DNA from: Pogonophryne albipinna
Taxonomy: Eukaryota > Chordata > Actinopteri > Perciformes > Artedidraconidae
Direction: 5' to 3'
Length of the DNA stretch: 64,000 nt
Assembly: GCA_028583405.1 (NCBI GenBank)
Contig: CM053248.1
Coordinates: forward strand, 27,178,769 to 27,242,768
Under the pieces are notes generated by a model. It ran no database searches and had not been told where the DNA came from. It worked only from the letters and a program-made list of their open reading frames with translations. Positions within the stretch are counted from its first letter, which is position 1, and each line of letters begins with the position of its first letter. Of the stretch, positions 22,709-32,857 are shown piece after piece. Made by a program: the position numbers and the translations under genes.

Positions 22709-24427
22709 CGTGTATTCCAGCCATATATCCTCGCTACATTCCTATCTGCAGAGAATACAACCCCTCTGAACTTTCTATTGTAATTGTCAGATAAGAAAAT
22801 ACTTCCTAAAGAACACTCGCAGCTCCTCAAGACCAGTCGTTTCCTGTGAGGCCCGAAAGCTGTAAGTATATTTCACATAGCTCATAATTTAATTTCAACA
22901 ATGCAGCCTCAAAGCCAACATCTTCTGTGATCTTTGCACCTCTAACTGTGTATACTTGTTTTCTATGCAGTGTAAAAAAGGCTGTGAAAAGTAGTGAAGA
23001 TGACGCCGAATTGTTTGTCACATTTACCACAGGAAGTACACAACCACAAAGCTGTGGGGGGACAACCTGCATCTGCAGTTACAAACATAAAAATAGTGCC
23101 TGCTTGCTTCTGTATTAACCTATGCTGCATGTTTCAGTATATCTACTTTAAGCTCCAACCATGCTTTTTTCCTGACAGCCTGTTGCTTACACAATCTCCT
23201 TCACACAGTCTACAACGTTACCTTGTTCCTCCAGGATGCCATTTGGTATCTTCTTGTCAACTGTTGTGACGACTGCTTTTCTCTGGTTCTTCACCCTGTC
23301 AATAAATAAATGCAATACAATGAGAAGTAAGTTCAACTCAAAGGAATCAGACCTCCCAACATTACAAATGAAATAGGTAACCATCAAAAAAATCTATACA
23401 TCCTACCATCTAAAACTTGAAAAGCCACTCTTTCTCATTAGCGGATTGACGGTTCTCTATTCCGAATGTGATACAGAATTTGTTCTTGGTTTTCTTCTGT
23501 TGCCTGTCTAGGTCTGCTGTCAGAGCCTGCTCTCCTCTCACTAAGCATGACAGGGAGTCAGCTAGCAGCCCTTCCTGACTGGGCTCCGCCTCGATGACTA
23601 AAGGAGGAAGTGTTTGTCACCCTGAGCTCTGCCCCCGAGCCTGGCTCACAGCCAGTCAGCGAGGCCCAGAGAGGGGGTGAGGTGAGTGGGAGACTTTACC
23701 TGAGGAAGTACCAGGCCAGCAGCGCGATGATGAGCAGCAGCAGGGACAGGACCAGCACGGTGGGGAGGACATGTTGGCTGGGGGACGTAAAGTCTTCTGA
23801 GGAAGGAGAGGCAGAGGGTCAGGGAGCAGCGTCAACAAAGAAGAAGGAAGAGGGAGCAAGGCCGGCATCATAAATGTGTGTTTGTGTGTAGCTGCATTCA
23901 TGGGTTTGAGCCATGTGTGTATCGTATTAACTGATAAAACAAAATCAATACTTGGCACCTCCCAGTGTTCTCTTCTGGACGCAGGCCTGATTTAATAACT
24001 GGCCTCTGCAGTATTTTGTCTACAGAGATAAGTATCAGCTCATTTTGTCCTGGCGGTATGTCTGCCTGACAGAAAATGAGAGGCTCTTAGAATAGAGAAT
24101 CAGCCAAGAGTCACAGCCACACAGCCAGCTACATATTAGCTGTGTTTACAAAGACGCACAATAAGCCGTAAATGATGGTCCAGAGCTGCTGAAGTTCATT
24201 GTGACCCGGTAATTATTAAGGCTCTAGAAAAGGCTATTATTAAGCAATGCGTGTGCTGAGGAAGTCTGAAGAAGATGCCTGCAGTGGATACTAATTTGAT
24301 TTAGTTGGTACCTCAAATTTCTCAGTCTCACATGTCTCCTGTTATTGTTCTTACCTTTTGTATGGTTGCCATTGCCAGTGGAATTAGATGATGTTGTGGT
24401 TGCCACCAAAAACAGAAGTGGGACCAT
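13310..24427 (-). CDS. ptpre: Receptor-type tyrosine-protein phosphatase epsilon (19 coding exons)
   Basis: Dephosphorylates phosphotyrosine on signalling proteins at the plasma membrane; in mammals Src-family kinases and potassium channels are known targets. I assembled 19 exons with GT-AG sites and matching phases: 2049 nt, 682 residues (human about 700). Order: short signal/hydrophobic start (1-9), ectodomain of about 24 residues with sequons NST and NHT, membrane helix about 34-56, basic KNQRK stop-transfer, D1 about 110-365 with [14 protein letters not shown] (Asp290) and [10 protein letters not shown] (Cys322), D2 about 400-660 with WPEVG and [10 protein letters not shown] (Cys612), and a C-terminal SDYANFK whose Tyr678 fits a Grb2 SH2 site. 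The WPE instead of WPD in D2 is usual for the weakly active second domain. PTPRE rather than [18 protein letters not shown], and [15 protein letters not shown] at the end. Which teleost paralogue is undetermined. Confidence 0.96.
13514..13649 (-). CDS. ptpre: ptpre coding exon 18 (D2 after the catalytic cysteine)
   Basis: Residues 613-658, 136 nt, the same length as the homologous D1 exon 17755-17890. Encodes [18 protein letters not shown] through RPHMVQTV. The serine codon is split AG|T with exon 17. Donor GTGAGT. Confidence 0.95.
13721..14303 (-). mobile_element. TTAA-flanked MITE in ptpre intron 18, copy A
   Basis: Begins TTAAAGGTCCCGTATTATAC and ends GGTGCCCTTTAA, with TTAA at both ends. 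Compared in inverse orientation, both arms match the copy at 44532-44996 closely (for example 'aacctgtctgaaaatcaga' there versus its diverged inverse here). It fills most of the 662-nt intron and ends 8 nt from the splice donor of exon 17. A LINE 3' fragment interrupts its middle. It has no coding capacity. Confidence 0.8.
13838..14085 (-). mobile_element. LINE 3' fragment nested in MITE copy A
   Basis: Read on the minus strand, the end is '..gcactttggctcgaccaaaa' followed by 'aaatgtgctatataaataaa', the same type of 3' terminus (AGCACTTT..GTGCTATATAAATAAA) as the LINE at 4506-5222. This block is absent from the sister MITE at 44532-44996, so it is a later insertion. It carries no ORF2 motif. 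Confidence 0.65.
14312..14463 (-). CDS. ptpre: ptpre coding exon 17 (D2, WPE loop to catalytic cysteine)
   Basis: Residues 563-612, 152 nt. Encodes [18 protein letters not shown], a glutamine run and NHPIVVHC ending at D2 Cys612. The donor is CTGCAG|GTAGCTAC, with the MITE TTAA beginning at intron position 9. Confidence 0.95.
14464..15412 (-). other. ptpre intron 17
   Basis: About 950 nt of AT-rich intron. I see no repeat element, RNA gene or open frame I would support. Confidence 0.6.
15413..15538 (-). CDS. ptpre: ptpre coding exon 16 (D2)
   Basis: Residues 521-562, 126 nt, phase 0 to 0. Encodes [18 protein letters not shown] and [11 protein letters not shown], matching the family's CYQYWP block. 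Donor GTAAGC. Confidence 0.94.
15766..15900 (-). CDS. ptpre: ptpre coding exon 15 (D2)
   Basis: Residues 476-520, 135 nt, phase 0 to 0. Encodes [18 protein letters not shown], then [12 protein letters not shown] and [11 protein letters not shown], the conserved core of the phosphatase fold. Donor GTGAGC. Confidence 0.95.
16013..16089 (-). CDS. ptpre: ptpre coding exon 14 (D2)
   Basis: Residues 450-475, 77 nt, the same length as its D1 counterpart 19754-19830, reflecting the ancient domain duplication. Encodes [16 protein letters not shown] and [10 protein letters not shown]. Confidence 0.95.
16344..16437 (-). CDS. ptpre: ptpre coding exon 13 (start of D2)
   Basis: Residues 419-449, 94 nt. 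Encodes [18 protein letters not shown] and [10 protein letters not shown], ending with the first base of a Tyr codon. Confidence 0.95.
16438..17475 (-). other. ptpre intron 12
   Basis: About 1.04 kb of AT-rich intron separating the D1 and D2 coding halves. I see no confident repeat or gene in it. Confidence 0.55.
17476..17625 (-). CDS. ptpre: ptpre coding exon 12 (D1-D2 linker)
   Basis: Residues 369-418, 150 nt, phase 0 to 0. Encodes [19 protein letters not shown], then [11 protein letters not shown] and the linker to GLEEEFK. Acceptor ctctccag. Confidence 0.95.
17755..17890 (-). CDS. ptpre: ptpre coding exon 11 (D1 after the catalytic cysteine)
   Basis: Residues 323-368, 136 nt. Encodes [20 protein letters not shown], the P-loop of the active domain, through QRSQLVQTD. 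Donor GTGAGT. Confidence 0.96.
18105..18268 (-). CDS. ptpre: ptpre coding exon 10 (D1, WPD loop to Cys322)
   Basis: Residues 269-322, 164 nt. Encodes APRL-type [18 protein letters not shown] (general acid Asp290), [12 protein letters not shown] and GPIVVHC. The acceptor is placed before CAG GCC, which keeps the same length as human at this point. Confidence 0.95.
18444..18563 (-). CDS. ptpre: ptpre coding exon 9 (D1)
   Basis: Residues 229-268, 120 nt, phase 0 to 0. Encodes [16 protein letters not shown] and [12 protein letters not shown]. Donor GTAAGT. Confidence 0.95.
18564..19167 (-). other. ptpre intron 8
   Basis: About 600 nt of intron with no recognisable repeat or gene. Confidence 0.55.
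19168..19265 (-). CDS. ptpre: ptpre coding exon 8 (D1)
   Basis: Residues 196-228, 98 nt. Encodes [17 protein letters not shown] and [11 protein letters not shown]. The Gly codon is split G|GT with exon 7. Confidence 0.95.
19375..19411 (-). CDS. ptpre: ptpre coding exon 7 (37-nt microexon, D1)
   Basis: Residues 184-195. Encodes [12 protein letters not shown] and one base of Gly196. It was found by the required phase and family sequence (YKEKNKFIAAQG in human). Acceptor caacag, donor GTAAGA. Confidence 0.94.
19754..19830 (-). CDS. ptpre: ptpre coding exon 6 (D1)
   Basis: Residues 158-183, 77 nt. Encodes [19 protein letters not shown] and VNASYID. Confidence 0.95.
19831..20625 (-). other. ptpre intron 5
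   Basis: About 800 nt of intron. I see nothing I would annotate in it. Confidence 0.55.
20626..20716 (-). CDS. ptpre: ptpre coding exon 5 (start of D1)
   Basis: Residues 128-157, 91 nt. Encodes [16 protein letters not shown] and [11 protein letters not shown]; the KNRY tyrosine is residue 152 of the phosphotyrosine recognition loop. Donor GTGAGT. Confidence 0.95.
21225..21361 (-). CDS. ptpre: ptpre coding exon 4 (juxtamembrane wedge)
   Basis: Residues 82-127, 137 nt. Encodes [30 protein letters not shown] and [13 protein letters not shown]. The acceptor is cacag|AGCAACAG, chosen because two bases are needed to finish the Glu codon. A tandem AG (cagag) gives an alternative acceptor 2 nt downstream. 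Confidence 0.93.
22265..22309 (-). CDS. ptpre: Candidate 45-nt cassette exon in ptpre intron 3
   Basis: On the minus strand, gttttag is followed by 45 open nucleotides and then CCACCAG|GTCAGG. The phase is 1 in and 1 out, so it could be included between exons 3 and 4 without shifting the frame, adding a 15-residue Ser/Tyr-rich insert ([14 protein letters not shown] with a Glu) in the juxtamembrane segment. A second donor 5 nt further on (CAG|GTATAC) would make it 50 nt, out of phase unless exon 4 uses its alternative acceptor. I know of no described homologue, and chance is possible at this length. Confidence 0.33.
22655..22707 (+). repeat. (GT)n microsatellite
   Basis: Uninterrupted GT dinucleotide run of 53 nt in ptpre intron 3; the transcribed strand of ptpre carries it as CA. 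Confidence 0.98.
23222..23295 (-). CDS. ptpre: ptpre coding exon 3 (first cytoplasmic exon, shared by isoforms)
   Basis: Residues 57-81, 74 nt. Encodes [19 protein letters not shown] and ILEEQ, nearly the human PTPRE sequence after the membrane helix. It begins with one base that completes either Arg57 (receptor form, CTCAG|G) or Trp (cytosolic form, ATG|G... joined as TG|G). Confidence 0.95.
23407..23438 (-). CDS. ptpre: Alternative first coding exon, cytosolic PTP-epsilon isoform
   Basis: On the minus strand an ATG at 23438 opens [10 protein letters not shown] followed by TG and a donor GTAGGATG. Joined to exon 3 it gives [12 protein letters not shown], in phase. Human cytosolic PTP-epsilon starts with a short Ser/Arg/Phe-rich peptide ending in Trp immediately before FRKQRKAVV, so position, length, composition and the junction Trp all agree. 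The product would lack signal, ectodomain and membrane helix and be soluble. It lies between the membrane exon and exon 3, where the mammalian internal promoter exon is found. No transcript evidence is available here. Confidence 0.65.
23439..23640 (-). promoter_or_regulatory. Candidate internal promoter for the cytosolic ptpre isoform
   Basis: The sequence just upstream (higher coordinates) of the alternative ATG at 23438. It includes AAAGGAGGAAGTG at 23600-23612 on the plus strand, close to the PU.1/ETS consensus, about 165 nt upstream of the ATG. Cytosolic PTP-epsilon is haematopoietic in mammals, where PU.1 acts. A promoter here is required if the exon is real, but the boundaries are guesses. 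Confidence 0.3.
23700..23796 (-). CDS. ptpre: ptpre coding exon 2 (ectodomain end and membrane helix)
   Basis: Residues 25-57, 97 nt. Encodes EDFTSPSQH and a single hydrophobic span [20 protein letters not shown], followed by YFLR. Donor CTCAG|GTAAAG. Confidence 0.95.
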
Positions 24428-24432
24428 TGTGA
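24355..24432 (-). CDS. ptpre: ptpre coding exon 1 (start codon, signal region)
   Basis: ATG at 24425-24427 gives [18 protein letters not shown], with the sequons NST and NHT. The acceptor is cctgcag|TCACA-ATG, so this is not the first exon; the upstream exon is probably the one near 62139. When joined, no ATG precedes this one before an in-frame TGA, which supports the start. The hydrophobic stretch is unusually short for a signal peptide, so another 5' exon with a longer leader is possible. The coding part is 24355-24427. Confidence 0.85.
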
Positions 24433-24959
24433 CTGCAGGAAAACAAAATTAAATTGGATATTAAATGTAGTGATTGCAACGTTAAGCCTTGTGAGAACAT
24501 AGCTGCTGGATAATAAAACCATTTAGGGAGCACTAACTCTATTGACCAATCTGAGGCATATTTCTTAATTCATGACTGTTGCTTTCAGGAATGTGCTCGT
24601 TGGTGCAAAGTTCATGGAGACACAATGGAACAGCACACTCATATCCTGGTCATTTATTAGTCCTGTCATAAAGCACACAGTGTAATGCCTAACATGTCCA
24701 TGAGGAGGCACAATCCACCAATATTTGATCAAACAAGGCTTGCCATGATAACATGCTCACCAACCCATTGAGAAAAACATTCCAAAAGATAACAGGCCAA
24801 GGAAACATCGATTTTTCCATTTCTAAATAAATAAATCACGTGTCCTTCATTCATACCCAATGCTGCTACTTACTCCTCTAATAAAGGCATGCTTTTATCA
24901 GTGCATTATCAGAATGAGACTGATAACACTGTTTTCCTTCAGCTGTTTTCCGTGGCAAT

Positions 24960-25984
24960 CAGGGGCGGCGCCAGGGGGAGCTAGGGGGTGCTGAAGCACC
25001 CCCCAGGATTGCCAAAGACCCTAAGCACCCCCAAGAAATATGTTTTTTTTTCTTTTTTTTTTCTAAAATTATTATTATTTTTATTAAATTAGAAAAATTA
25101 TTGATTACATCAATGCAAATGTGAAACAAACACATTTTTGACCAAAAACATAAAGCCACCACAGGTGATATGATTAGGCCAATGGCCAGCACCCATTCGA
25201 TTTTTGACCTACCCATAGGCTAAATTACTTTGTGACACTTGAGTGACTTCCTGTTAGCTAGAGCGCCAAATTATTTGCCAACAGCAAAGTGAAAAATTGA
25301 TCGTTTTTTAGTCCTTAAACGTCCACGTGTGGACACTCAATCAAAACCACCTGAAAGCGAGAGGGATTCTGCACATAATAGCATAGCCTCGTGAATACAA
25401 GTAGCTTACTTCTGGGTCTCTGTGTTTCATTGAAGCTCTGCTCTGTGTGTGTGTGGCACGAGCCATTTTGTGTGCGTGCGCGAGCGAGAGAGAGCTCGCG
25501 TACAGGTGGGTATCTACTGGAGATGTTGTGGTTAGCATCTGGTGCTAGCTAGCCAAGCTAACGGATATAAGGAGCTTTTTCAACAACAGGGTGGAGGGAG
25601 AACTATCTCCTGTCAGACTGAGAGTCTCAGATAACCTCAGCTCAGGTGAAGTAAAGGACTCTCAGTGTTTAGATAGTTAACTTTAGTCTAGTTATCTCAG
25701 TGGGTCTCAAACAGTTTGATTTAAAAGGGGAGTGATTTGTAAAATATCTATAAAGAAATAGAAAATCTGTTTACAGTTCTGTTTCATATGGGTGTTGTTG
25801 AGAGATGTATCCATAGATCTCTTAATGTTGCTCTCAAAGTGCACACGATTTATGCTTTTAACTTCAATATTTAAAAAAAATCTTCCCGGGGGAGCATGCC
25901 CCCGGACCCCACTAGAGGAGGTGAGGTCCCTCCTAGAGGAGGTGAGGTCCACCCCCCACTTGTAAAAATAGCACTTTACCCCTG
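24960..25984. mobile_element. Non-autonomous hAT-like element
   Basis: Begins CAGGGGCGGCGCCAGGGGG and ends CACTTTACCCCTG, a hAT-type CAGGGG/CCCCTG terminal repeat, with a CACCCCCC-rich subterminal region on the left and a doubled 'agaggaggtgaggtcc' on the right (25914-25950). No 8-bp target duplication is visible (GTGGCAAT versus CTTACACC). The interior 25430-25720 shares the 'gtggcacgag', 'gcatctggtgctagctagcc' and 'ctaacggatataaggag' module with 26590-26700 and 10030-10100. Confidence 0.6.
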
Positions 25985-26372
25985 CTTACACCTATATTAG
26001 GCCGCAAGGTGAACCTCGAAAAGTCCTTTAGAAAAGAAATCCCGCTCCACAGAAGTGGAACTACATAATCTTTAGTTCATAAAAAAGAACGAGTCATGCT
26101 TATCCACCAAAAAAAAGTTTGTCGCTAAAATTCCTGTCAATTCTTCTAGGCACGTAATTATTGGCTGAACTAGTCCCTTCAAAGCGTAATAATATCTTGG
26201 TCAAAAGTAGTGCCACGGTTCGTCACGTGATCGTGCTACACCAATTGTGTAGCTGCATATTGTCAACAGAAGTGAAAGATGGCCGCCTACATGGTTACGC
26301 TAAACCAGACCAAATGGATTCTAAACAGTGCTGTATGCTTGTTTTATGTCATGTTTTGTCATATGTCTTAAT

Positions 26373-27201
<829 letters not shown>

Positions 27202-27695
27202 AGGGTGTCAGCTGATGTCGAGTGGCTAAGCCGAGCCAAACTGGATGTATCAGATCATGGTGAGCAAGGTCTAGAATCAGGCTGCCCGAGGCTTAACACC
27301 TACACCCTCATGCTCTGCTCTTTGCCATCTCCCCCCTCACTTTTCGATATCCTTCCCCCAACACGCACACGCGCACATGCACGGTCGCAGCAGCACCATG
27401 AGTGACATTCATAAGTCTGAATGAATCTGATCATCCCTTCATTCTTCTTCCAGTAGACAAATGCAGAGGAGGGGGGATAAAAGACCTTCGATCGATTATC
27501 GTGTTTGAGCATTCAGAATAGGTTTCCCATCACATTGATTTGAGCACCACCTTTCTTCTGAAATCTAAGGTTGGGAACCAGTAAGCATTGAGATCCTTGC
27601 AGTTCTTTTTATTTCCCAAAAGTTCAGAGAATCTAAGTGCAGAGCTGCATCTCCCCATAAAGAGAGCAGGGTGTGCTTTGTCTCCCCAAGGCTGC

Positions 27696-27697
<2 letters not shown>

Positions 27698-27776
<79 letters not shown>
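27698..27776 (+). repeat. (GT)n microsatellite
   Basis: Uninterrupted GT run of 79 nt, about 500 nt from the CA array and in inverse orientation to it. Confidence 0.98.
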
Positions 27777-27777
<1 letters not shown>

Positions 27778-27779
27778 TG

Positions 27780-29280
27780 CTCTGCAGCTGCAGTGAAATG
27801 AAAGCTAAGGCCAATTGCATAGTGAATGAAGACACTGTGCTGAAGCCTCCACGCTGTGCCGCAGTGTCCTGTAATGTGTTCAGGCAGGACACCGGAGGAA
27901 TGTGGGGGCAGCGGAGCAGAGACACTGACTGCAGCAGGGAGAGAGGGAGCAGAAGGTCCGGGTCAATAATATTTCCTGGGGCGATTAATAAACCCTGACA
28001 TGTCTCTCCGTTCCACGGGGAAGACTGATGAGATCATTCTAATGAGAGAAGAGGGGAGAGGAGGAGCACGCTGCCCCCTTCTCCAGCTCTCCTCCCTCTT
28101 TATCCCCCATCTTTAAGGCTCTCTCTGCAAATGTCACACGCCTGGATGAGGGGGAGGCTATTGACCTAGTACAGTGTGGGAATCCTTAGGGTAGGGCTGT
28201 GTGTATAAGACTTGAGGTTTTGTGATGTGGAAATTCACTCAAGTAGCCGTATGGGACTTTCCGCTACACAAGCTGCAAGGAATTTGATTACTGTGTCTGT
28301 TTGTTTATTTGCGTGTATGATGGTTCAACAGGGACAGCCGGCAGAGCGCTCATAGCTAGCCCCAAGTGTCTTGTAGAATAGTGCTACTGCGTCCCCTAGT
28401 TCCTGGCTCCCTGTTTCCCCCCCCCCATCACCTCTGGAGATATCACCCAGTCACGCCTCAGCCTCCAGCCCCAGCATGGCTTCAAATGCACCCTTGGGAC
28501 CCGAGGCTGTACGCCCCGTGCTCTAAAGCTTTTCCCATCTAGTCATTACAGTGGTCTCCAGCCTGACCTTTTTAACATCTCTCAGGAGATCGCCAACTTC
28601 CTTTCCTCCGTCTTTGTGGGGAAATGTCCCTCATGTAACTATAAATATCACCGCCTCCTATTCCTCGGGGTATATAATGTGTTCTTCTCTATTTCTCCTT
28701 GCTCAGCAGAAAGTCTCAAATTAGACTATTAGTATAAGTCATCACTTAGCTTGGGTCAGACTCTTGGTAACAGCTATCATCACATAGTACGTGCTGTCAT
28801 CTGTGTATTGTCCTCCCTTTAGCACTCAGCAGCTGGCCACCAACCGTTAGCCATAATGAAAATAGGTCATGAGAGATGTCAGCTAAAGGGAAGTTCTAAT
28901 GCGTCCTTATTTTCTGATAGGACACATTTGCAAGTAGCCTAGGGGAAGGGTATTGTCCTGGCCAGCTAGACAGTTTTTTCAGGGGTATGCGTGTCACCAG
29001 TTACTTTGTATAGTATTCGCTGTGTCACATGCTGTATCAGTATCGTCCTCAGCTGCAGAATTGGAGGCTTTATTCACAGGAACACCAGCACTTTAAATAC
29101 AATGTATTAAGTAGAACACTAGGAATTATTTTTAACATAGCTTAAACTACTGCAGAATTACAAAATGACGTGGCTGAGCTAAGGTAGGGGTTTATTTCAC
29201 TTACAGTATTGGATTGCAATGTAATTAATAAGATGGTATCTTTTTACAAAATGATGCTGTCCAAATTACATACTATTTTA
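27780..29280. other. Unique intronic sequence
   Basis: No gene, RNA gene or repeat that I can support. It includes a GC-richer, purine-rich patch at 27860-28150 with poly-C and G/A runs but no splice-flanked open frame. Confidence 0.5.
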
Positions 29281-29283
29281 TTT

Positions 29284-29410
29284 TATATATATATATATAT
29301 ATACCCTTAATAGTCCCAAAGAGTGGAAATGTACATTCTGCATTTGACACATCCTAGTGTTAGGAGCAGTGGGCTACCATTATGTACGGCACCCAGGGAT
29401 CAAGATTTCA
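29284..29410 (+). repeat. (TA)n run followed by a probable dispersed repeat
   Basis: A TA run (29284-29303) followed by 'cattctgcatttgacacatc' and 'ctagtgttaggagcagtggg'. I recall this type of sequence as common in fish genomes, but only one copy is in the window, so the family is not assigned. Confidence 0.35.
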
Positions 29411-31306
29411 ACTATAGTAAAACAAATAAAAAATTATAAGAGAAATATTATGATGTTGAAAGGCATTGATGGATAAACAGTAGAACCGACAGTTTGTACC
29501 TCAAAGTACAACTGAAATCAAATCACATATCCAGTAATATAGGTAAATACTTTGTCAGACCACAAAAGGGTGAAAGTCATATGTTTTGGTCTCAAGATCA
29601 GCGACTTGTAATCAAAAACAATACATTTCCAAATTGAACCATGTTTTGATCAAATATCTTTGTGTCTCTTGATATATTCACAAAGTAAAAGCTAGACAAC
29701 AGCCTTCCTCACATCACAACAAAAGCCACTGACAACACCCATTAGCTAAATATGTCCACTATTTATATAACTACATCTCTAAGGCATAGTGGCAAACAGC
29801 AATGGGACCGGAAGAAAAAAGACATAATACCTTCAAATATAAATATTTATGATGCTTTTTTGCCATACCATAAAAAATATCACCTAACCAAGAACACATC
29901 CTGTATGACCACACCTCAGCCCCTGCCATGTGTTCACAGAGATCTCCAGCACCTGGTCTGCAGTGTATGACTCACAGCTCTGTCTCCACTGATTACACCC
30001 TGCCATCTCTGAATACCTGCAACCTGACAGCATGTAAACAAAGATGTGGACACTAACACATATATCACACAATGCATAGAGAGGCAAACAGAGAATACAA
30101 GCAGGCCTCTCTTTGCTTCTTTATCCTCGCTCTTAACATGAAATTGGTAGTTGGGGACTCATACAAACGGTATCATTTATAGTCCCAAACCAGAAAGCTG
30201 ATAAATGTTCTTCCCTGACAGTGTTTTGTTTTTGAGGATAAGCTATCCCTCCCTGCGGTCTCGTGTTTTCCTCGTGGTGTAATTCCCTGCTCTGTCATTC
30301 TTTCAGTCTGGGTTAAAAGTGACATAATGATATCCCTGCAGTTCCTCTCCATTGTCTCCCTAATTAGCCCCAGAAACCTTACCATCAGAAAGCACAAGCT
30401 TGTTACAATTAAAAGATAAGACAGATACATTGTCTGTCTTTGCCTTTGAGAAAACGCTGCCAGACTATTTATCCTTTAGGCAACACAGTTTTATTTTTAT
30501 AACTGAAACCTGTCAGTTTATTAAAGGAAAAACAACCCCTAACCTTAAGCCTTCTTCTCGTTTCTCACCGCTGTGTTCAAAACATGTTGTCAACCTTTTG
30601 TCCTGCTCAAAACTGATCAAGTGTTTAGAAAGCATAATTAGACATGCATTAGTTGTAAATGTGATGTAGTTGAAATAGTAAACTAATTGGGAATAATATA
30701 AGTTTCATTTTTGCAGAAGATTATATATGACAATACCACTGTCATATCAGTACGTTAGTCTGAAGCTACTGTATAGCAAGGAGACGGTTAGCTTGGCTTA
30801 GCAATACATGCGAAACAAGATGAAAACAATTTGGTTTAAAAACGACGCTAATGCTCTCCCATACTATAAACATATAAGCAGAATAAGCATTTTTTAAATT
30901 GGCGATCAGAGATCAGCCTATGCCAGATCAGTAACAGTATATACAAGCCAGGGAGTAAGACATTACTGTTATTGTTTTAAACAGGTATATTTCAATGTTA
31001 TCCAATTTTTTCATATTGAAATATCAAAAATGAGGATCAAACCTAAATATTTTAGGTACAACACTGATTCTCCTAAATGATAATACAGAAACATAAACAG
31101 CCCATTTAACATCAAGTGCATAGACCTTACTTACAACACGTGGTTGTGGGCGATAGCATCAGTTTTGTCCAGAATGTATCATGAATGTAAGCCTGGCTTA
31201 TTTCAGGTTCAACACACTCATCTTCACTTTCTTTGTCTACTTCTCACACTGCAGGGCTACCACAGAGTGACCTGTGTGCAAAATAGAGGAAACGTATTTA
31301 CAGACC

Positions 31307-31330
31307 GTGTGTGTGTGTGTGTGTGTGTGT
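31307..31330 (+). repeat. (GT)n microsatellite, short
   Basis: GT run of 24 nt followed by TATATA, in ptpre intron 1. Confidence 0.95.
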
Positions 31331-32619
31331 ATATAGCATGCCATGTACAGTCACAATGTGCCTTCTCTTTGTATTATACATGCATTTTACGTGGTTAGTC
31401 ATATTTATTTAACTGTACATAACTTTTAAAGAAATGACCAAAATCAATAAAAGGTGTTGGCATTGCATTATGGGACGTATAGGATTTGATGCATTTTGCA
31501 GCATTACCAATTTTATGGACTCTAATACTGCATTGATTTTGACCATCATTTTTTAAATACGTCTCCTCTGAATACTTAACTTTCTTCAATGCAGTATGAA
31601 ATCAATAGAACTATGAATGTTATGCGTTTGTATATCTCATGTAAAGGACATCAAGAAAACCTCTAAAAGAACACCTCCAGGTTAAAGTGTTTCATCACCC
31701 AGTTTAGACCTGAACTGCAAGTTCTGGTTTCTATTTCAGAACGCCGTCCTCATATTGCAGCTTGTCTCTGTCGCTGGGCTCTCTGCCTTTGGGAGCTGCA
31801 GAGAGTAGACCTGGGTCGGGTTAGCTATATAAAGGAGAGTGAACTACATTCACAGACTTCACTGAGGTGGGCTGTCCATCTGCTCACACAGATGCACAAC
31901 TGCCTCTCATGCAATGTAACCTAGTTGGGCAAGGTTAGCAGTGTTGCTCTTTTTAAACTCATTCACCTATTCCTGCAGATATCATCCAAATGCAGACTGT
32001 ATCACAATGTAGTCCATGCGAATATGTTTTAGATTGAAATAAAACTACAGGGACAAATTGTCTCCACTTGTAATGTAGACTATTTAATATATTTTTTATT
32101 AAAAAAGGCACACTGTGGAAAATGTACATTAGTTTTATTATTTACATCACATCTAACATCACTGTATTTCACAATGTGTTCCCATGGTAACCTGACCAGC
32201 AGTACTGCCACCAACGTGGCACCTGTGAGATGTCGAACTCATCGGCTTTATCAAGAATTAAAAAATAAAAGCCAGGCATATAGATAGACATTAAAAACCA
32301 CTGAACCTGATGTCAATCCAATTTTTTTTAACAGCTCTCGTAGATCAGTGATAATTGGTAAAAACAAAAGGAAGGCAAGTGTTTTGTATAACGTTTAACA
32401 CCCCTGGATCTTAAAATACAATTTTCATATGTTTCCCATAACATTTAGAGCGGGTTATCAATCTAGATTGTATAAATTGAGTTACCAAGTGTTTGTGATA
32501 TCATAAGTCCTGGATGGATATCCTCGTAGATTTATCTTCCTGCATGCATTTCCAAACATTTGGACTACCTATGTTGTAAATGTATTATCTTTTCAATTTA
32601 CACACGGCATCTATCGCAC

Positions 32620-32857
32620 GTCTGTCCGTCCTGGGAGAGGGATCCCTCCTCTGTTGCTCTCCCTGAGGTTTCTCCCATTTTCCCTTTAAACTGTGGGTTT
32701 TCTCTGGAAGTTTTTCCTTGTACGATGTGAGGGTCTAAGGACAGAGGGTGTGGTATTGTCATACTGATATTCTGTACAAACTGAAGTCCACTGAGACAAA
32801 TGTAACATTTGTGATATTGGGCTATATAAATAAACATTGATTGATTGATTGATTGAT
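32620..32857 (+). mobile_element. Non-LTR retrotransposon 3' tail with (TTGA)n
   Basis: Contains 'ggttttctctggaagttttt' and 'gatattgggctatataaata', then 'aaca' and about five TTGA/ATTG units to 32857. The GCTATATAAATAAA terminus plus tetranucleotide tail is the same type of ending as the other LINE copies here. No ORF2 frame remains, so it is a 3' fragment or a SINE using the same tail. Confidence 0.65.

Larger units (their letters stand above)
21362..23221 (-). other. ptpre intron 3
   Basis: About 1.86 kb of AT-rich intron containing a TG microsatellite (22655-22707) and a candidate 45-nt cassette exon (22265-22309, listed separately). Nothing else is recognised. Confidence 0.6.

Noticed and set aside
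23187..23387. [12 protein letters not shown].. as an N-terminal extension of ptpre exon 3
   Set aside because: It is read-through of the intron; a good acceptor (ttgacag) and the isoform comparisons put the exon start at 23295.
24952..25992. 8-bp target duplication for the hAT-like element at 24960-25984
   Set aside because: The flanks GTGGCAAT and CTTACACC do not match, so either the ends are misplaced or the duplication has decayed.
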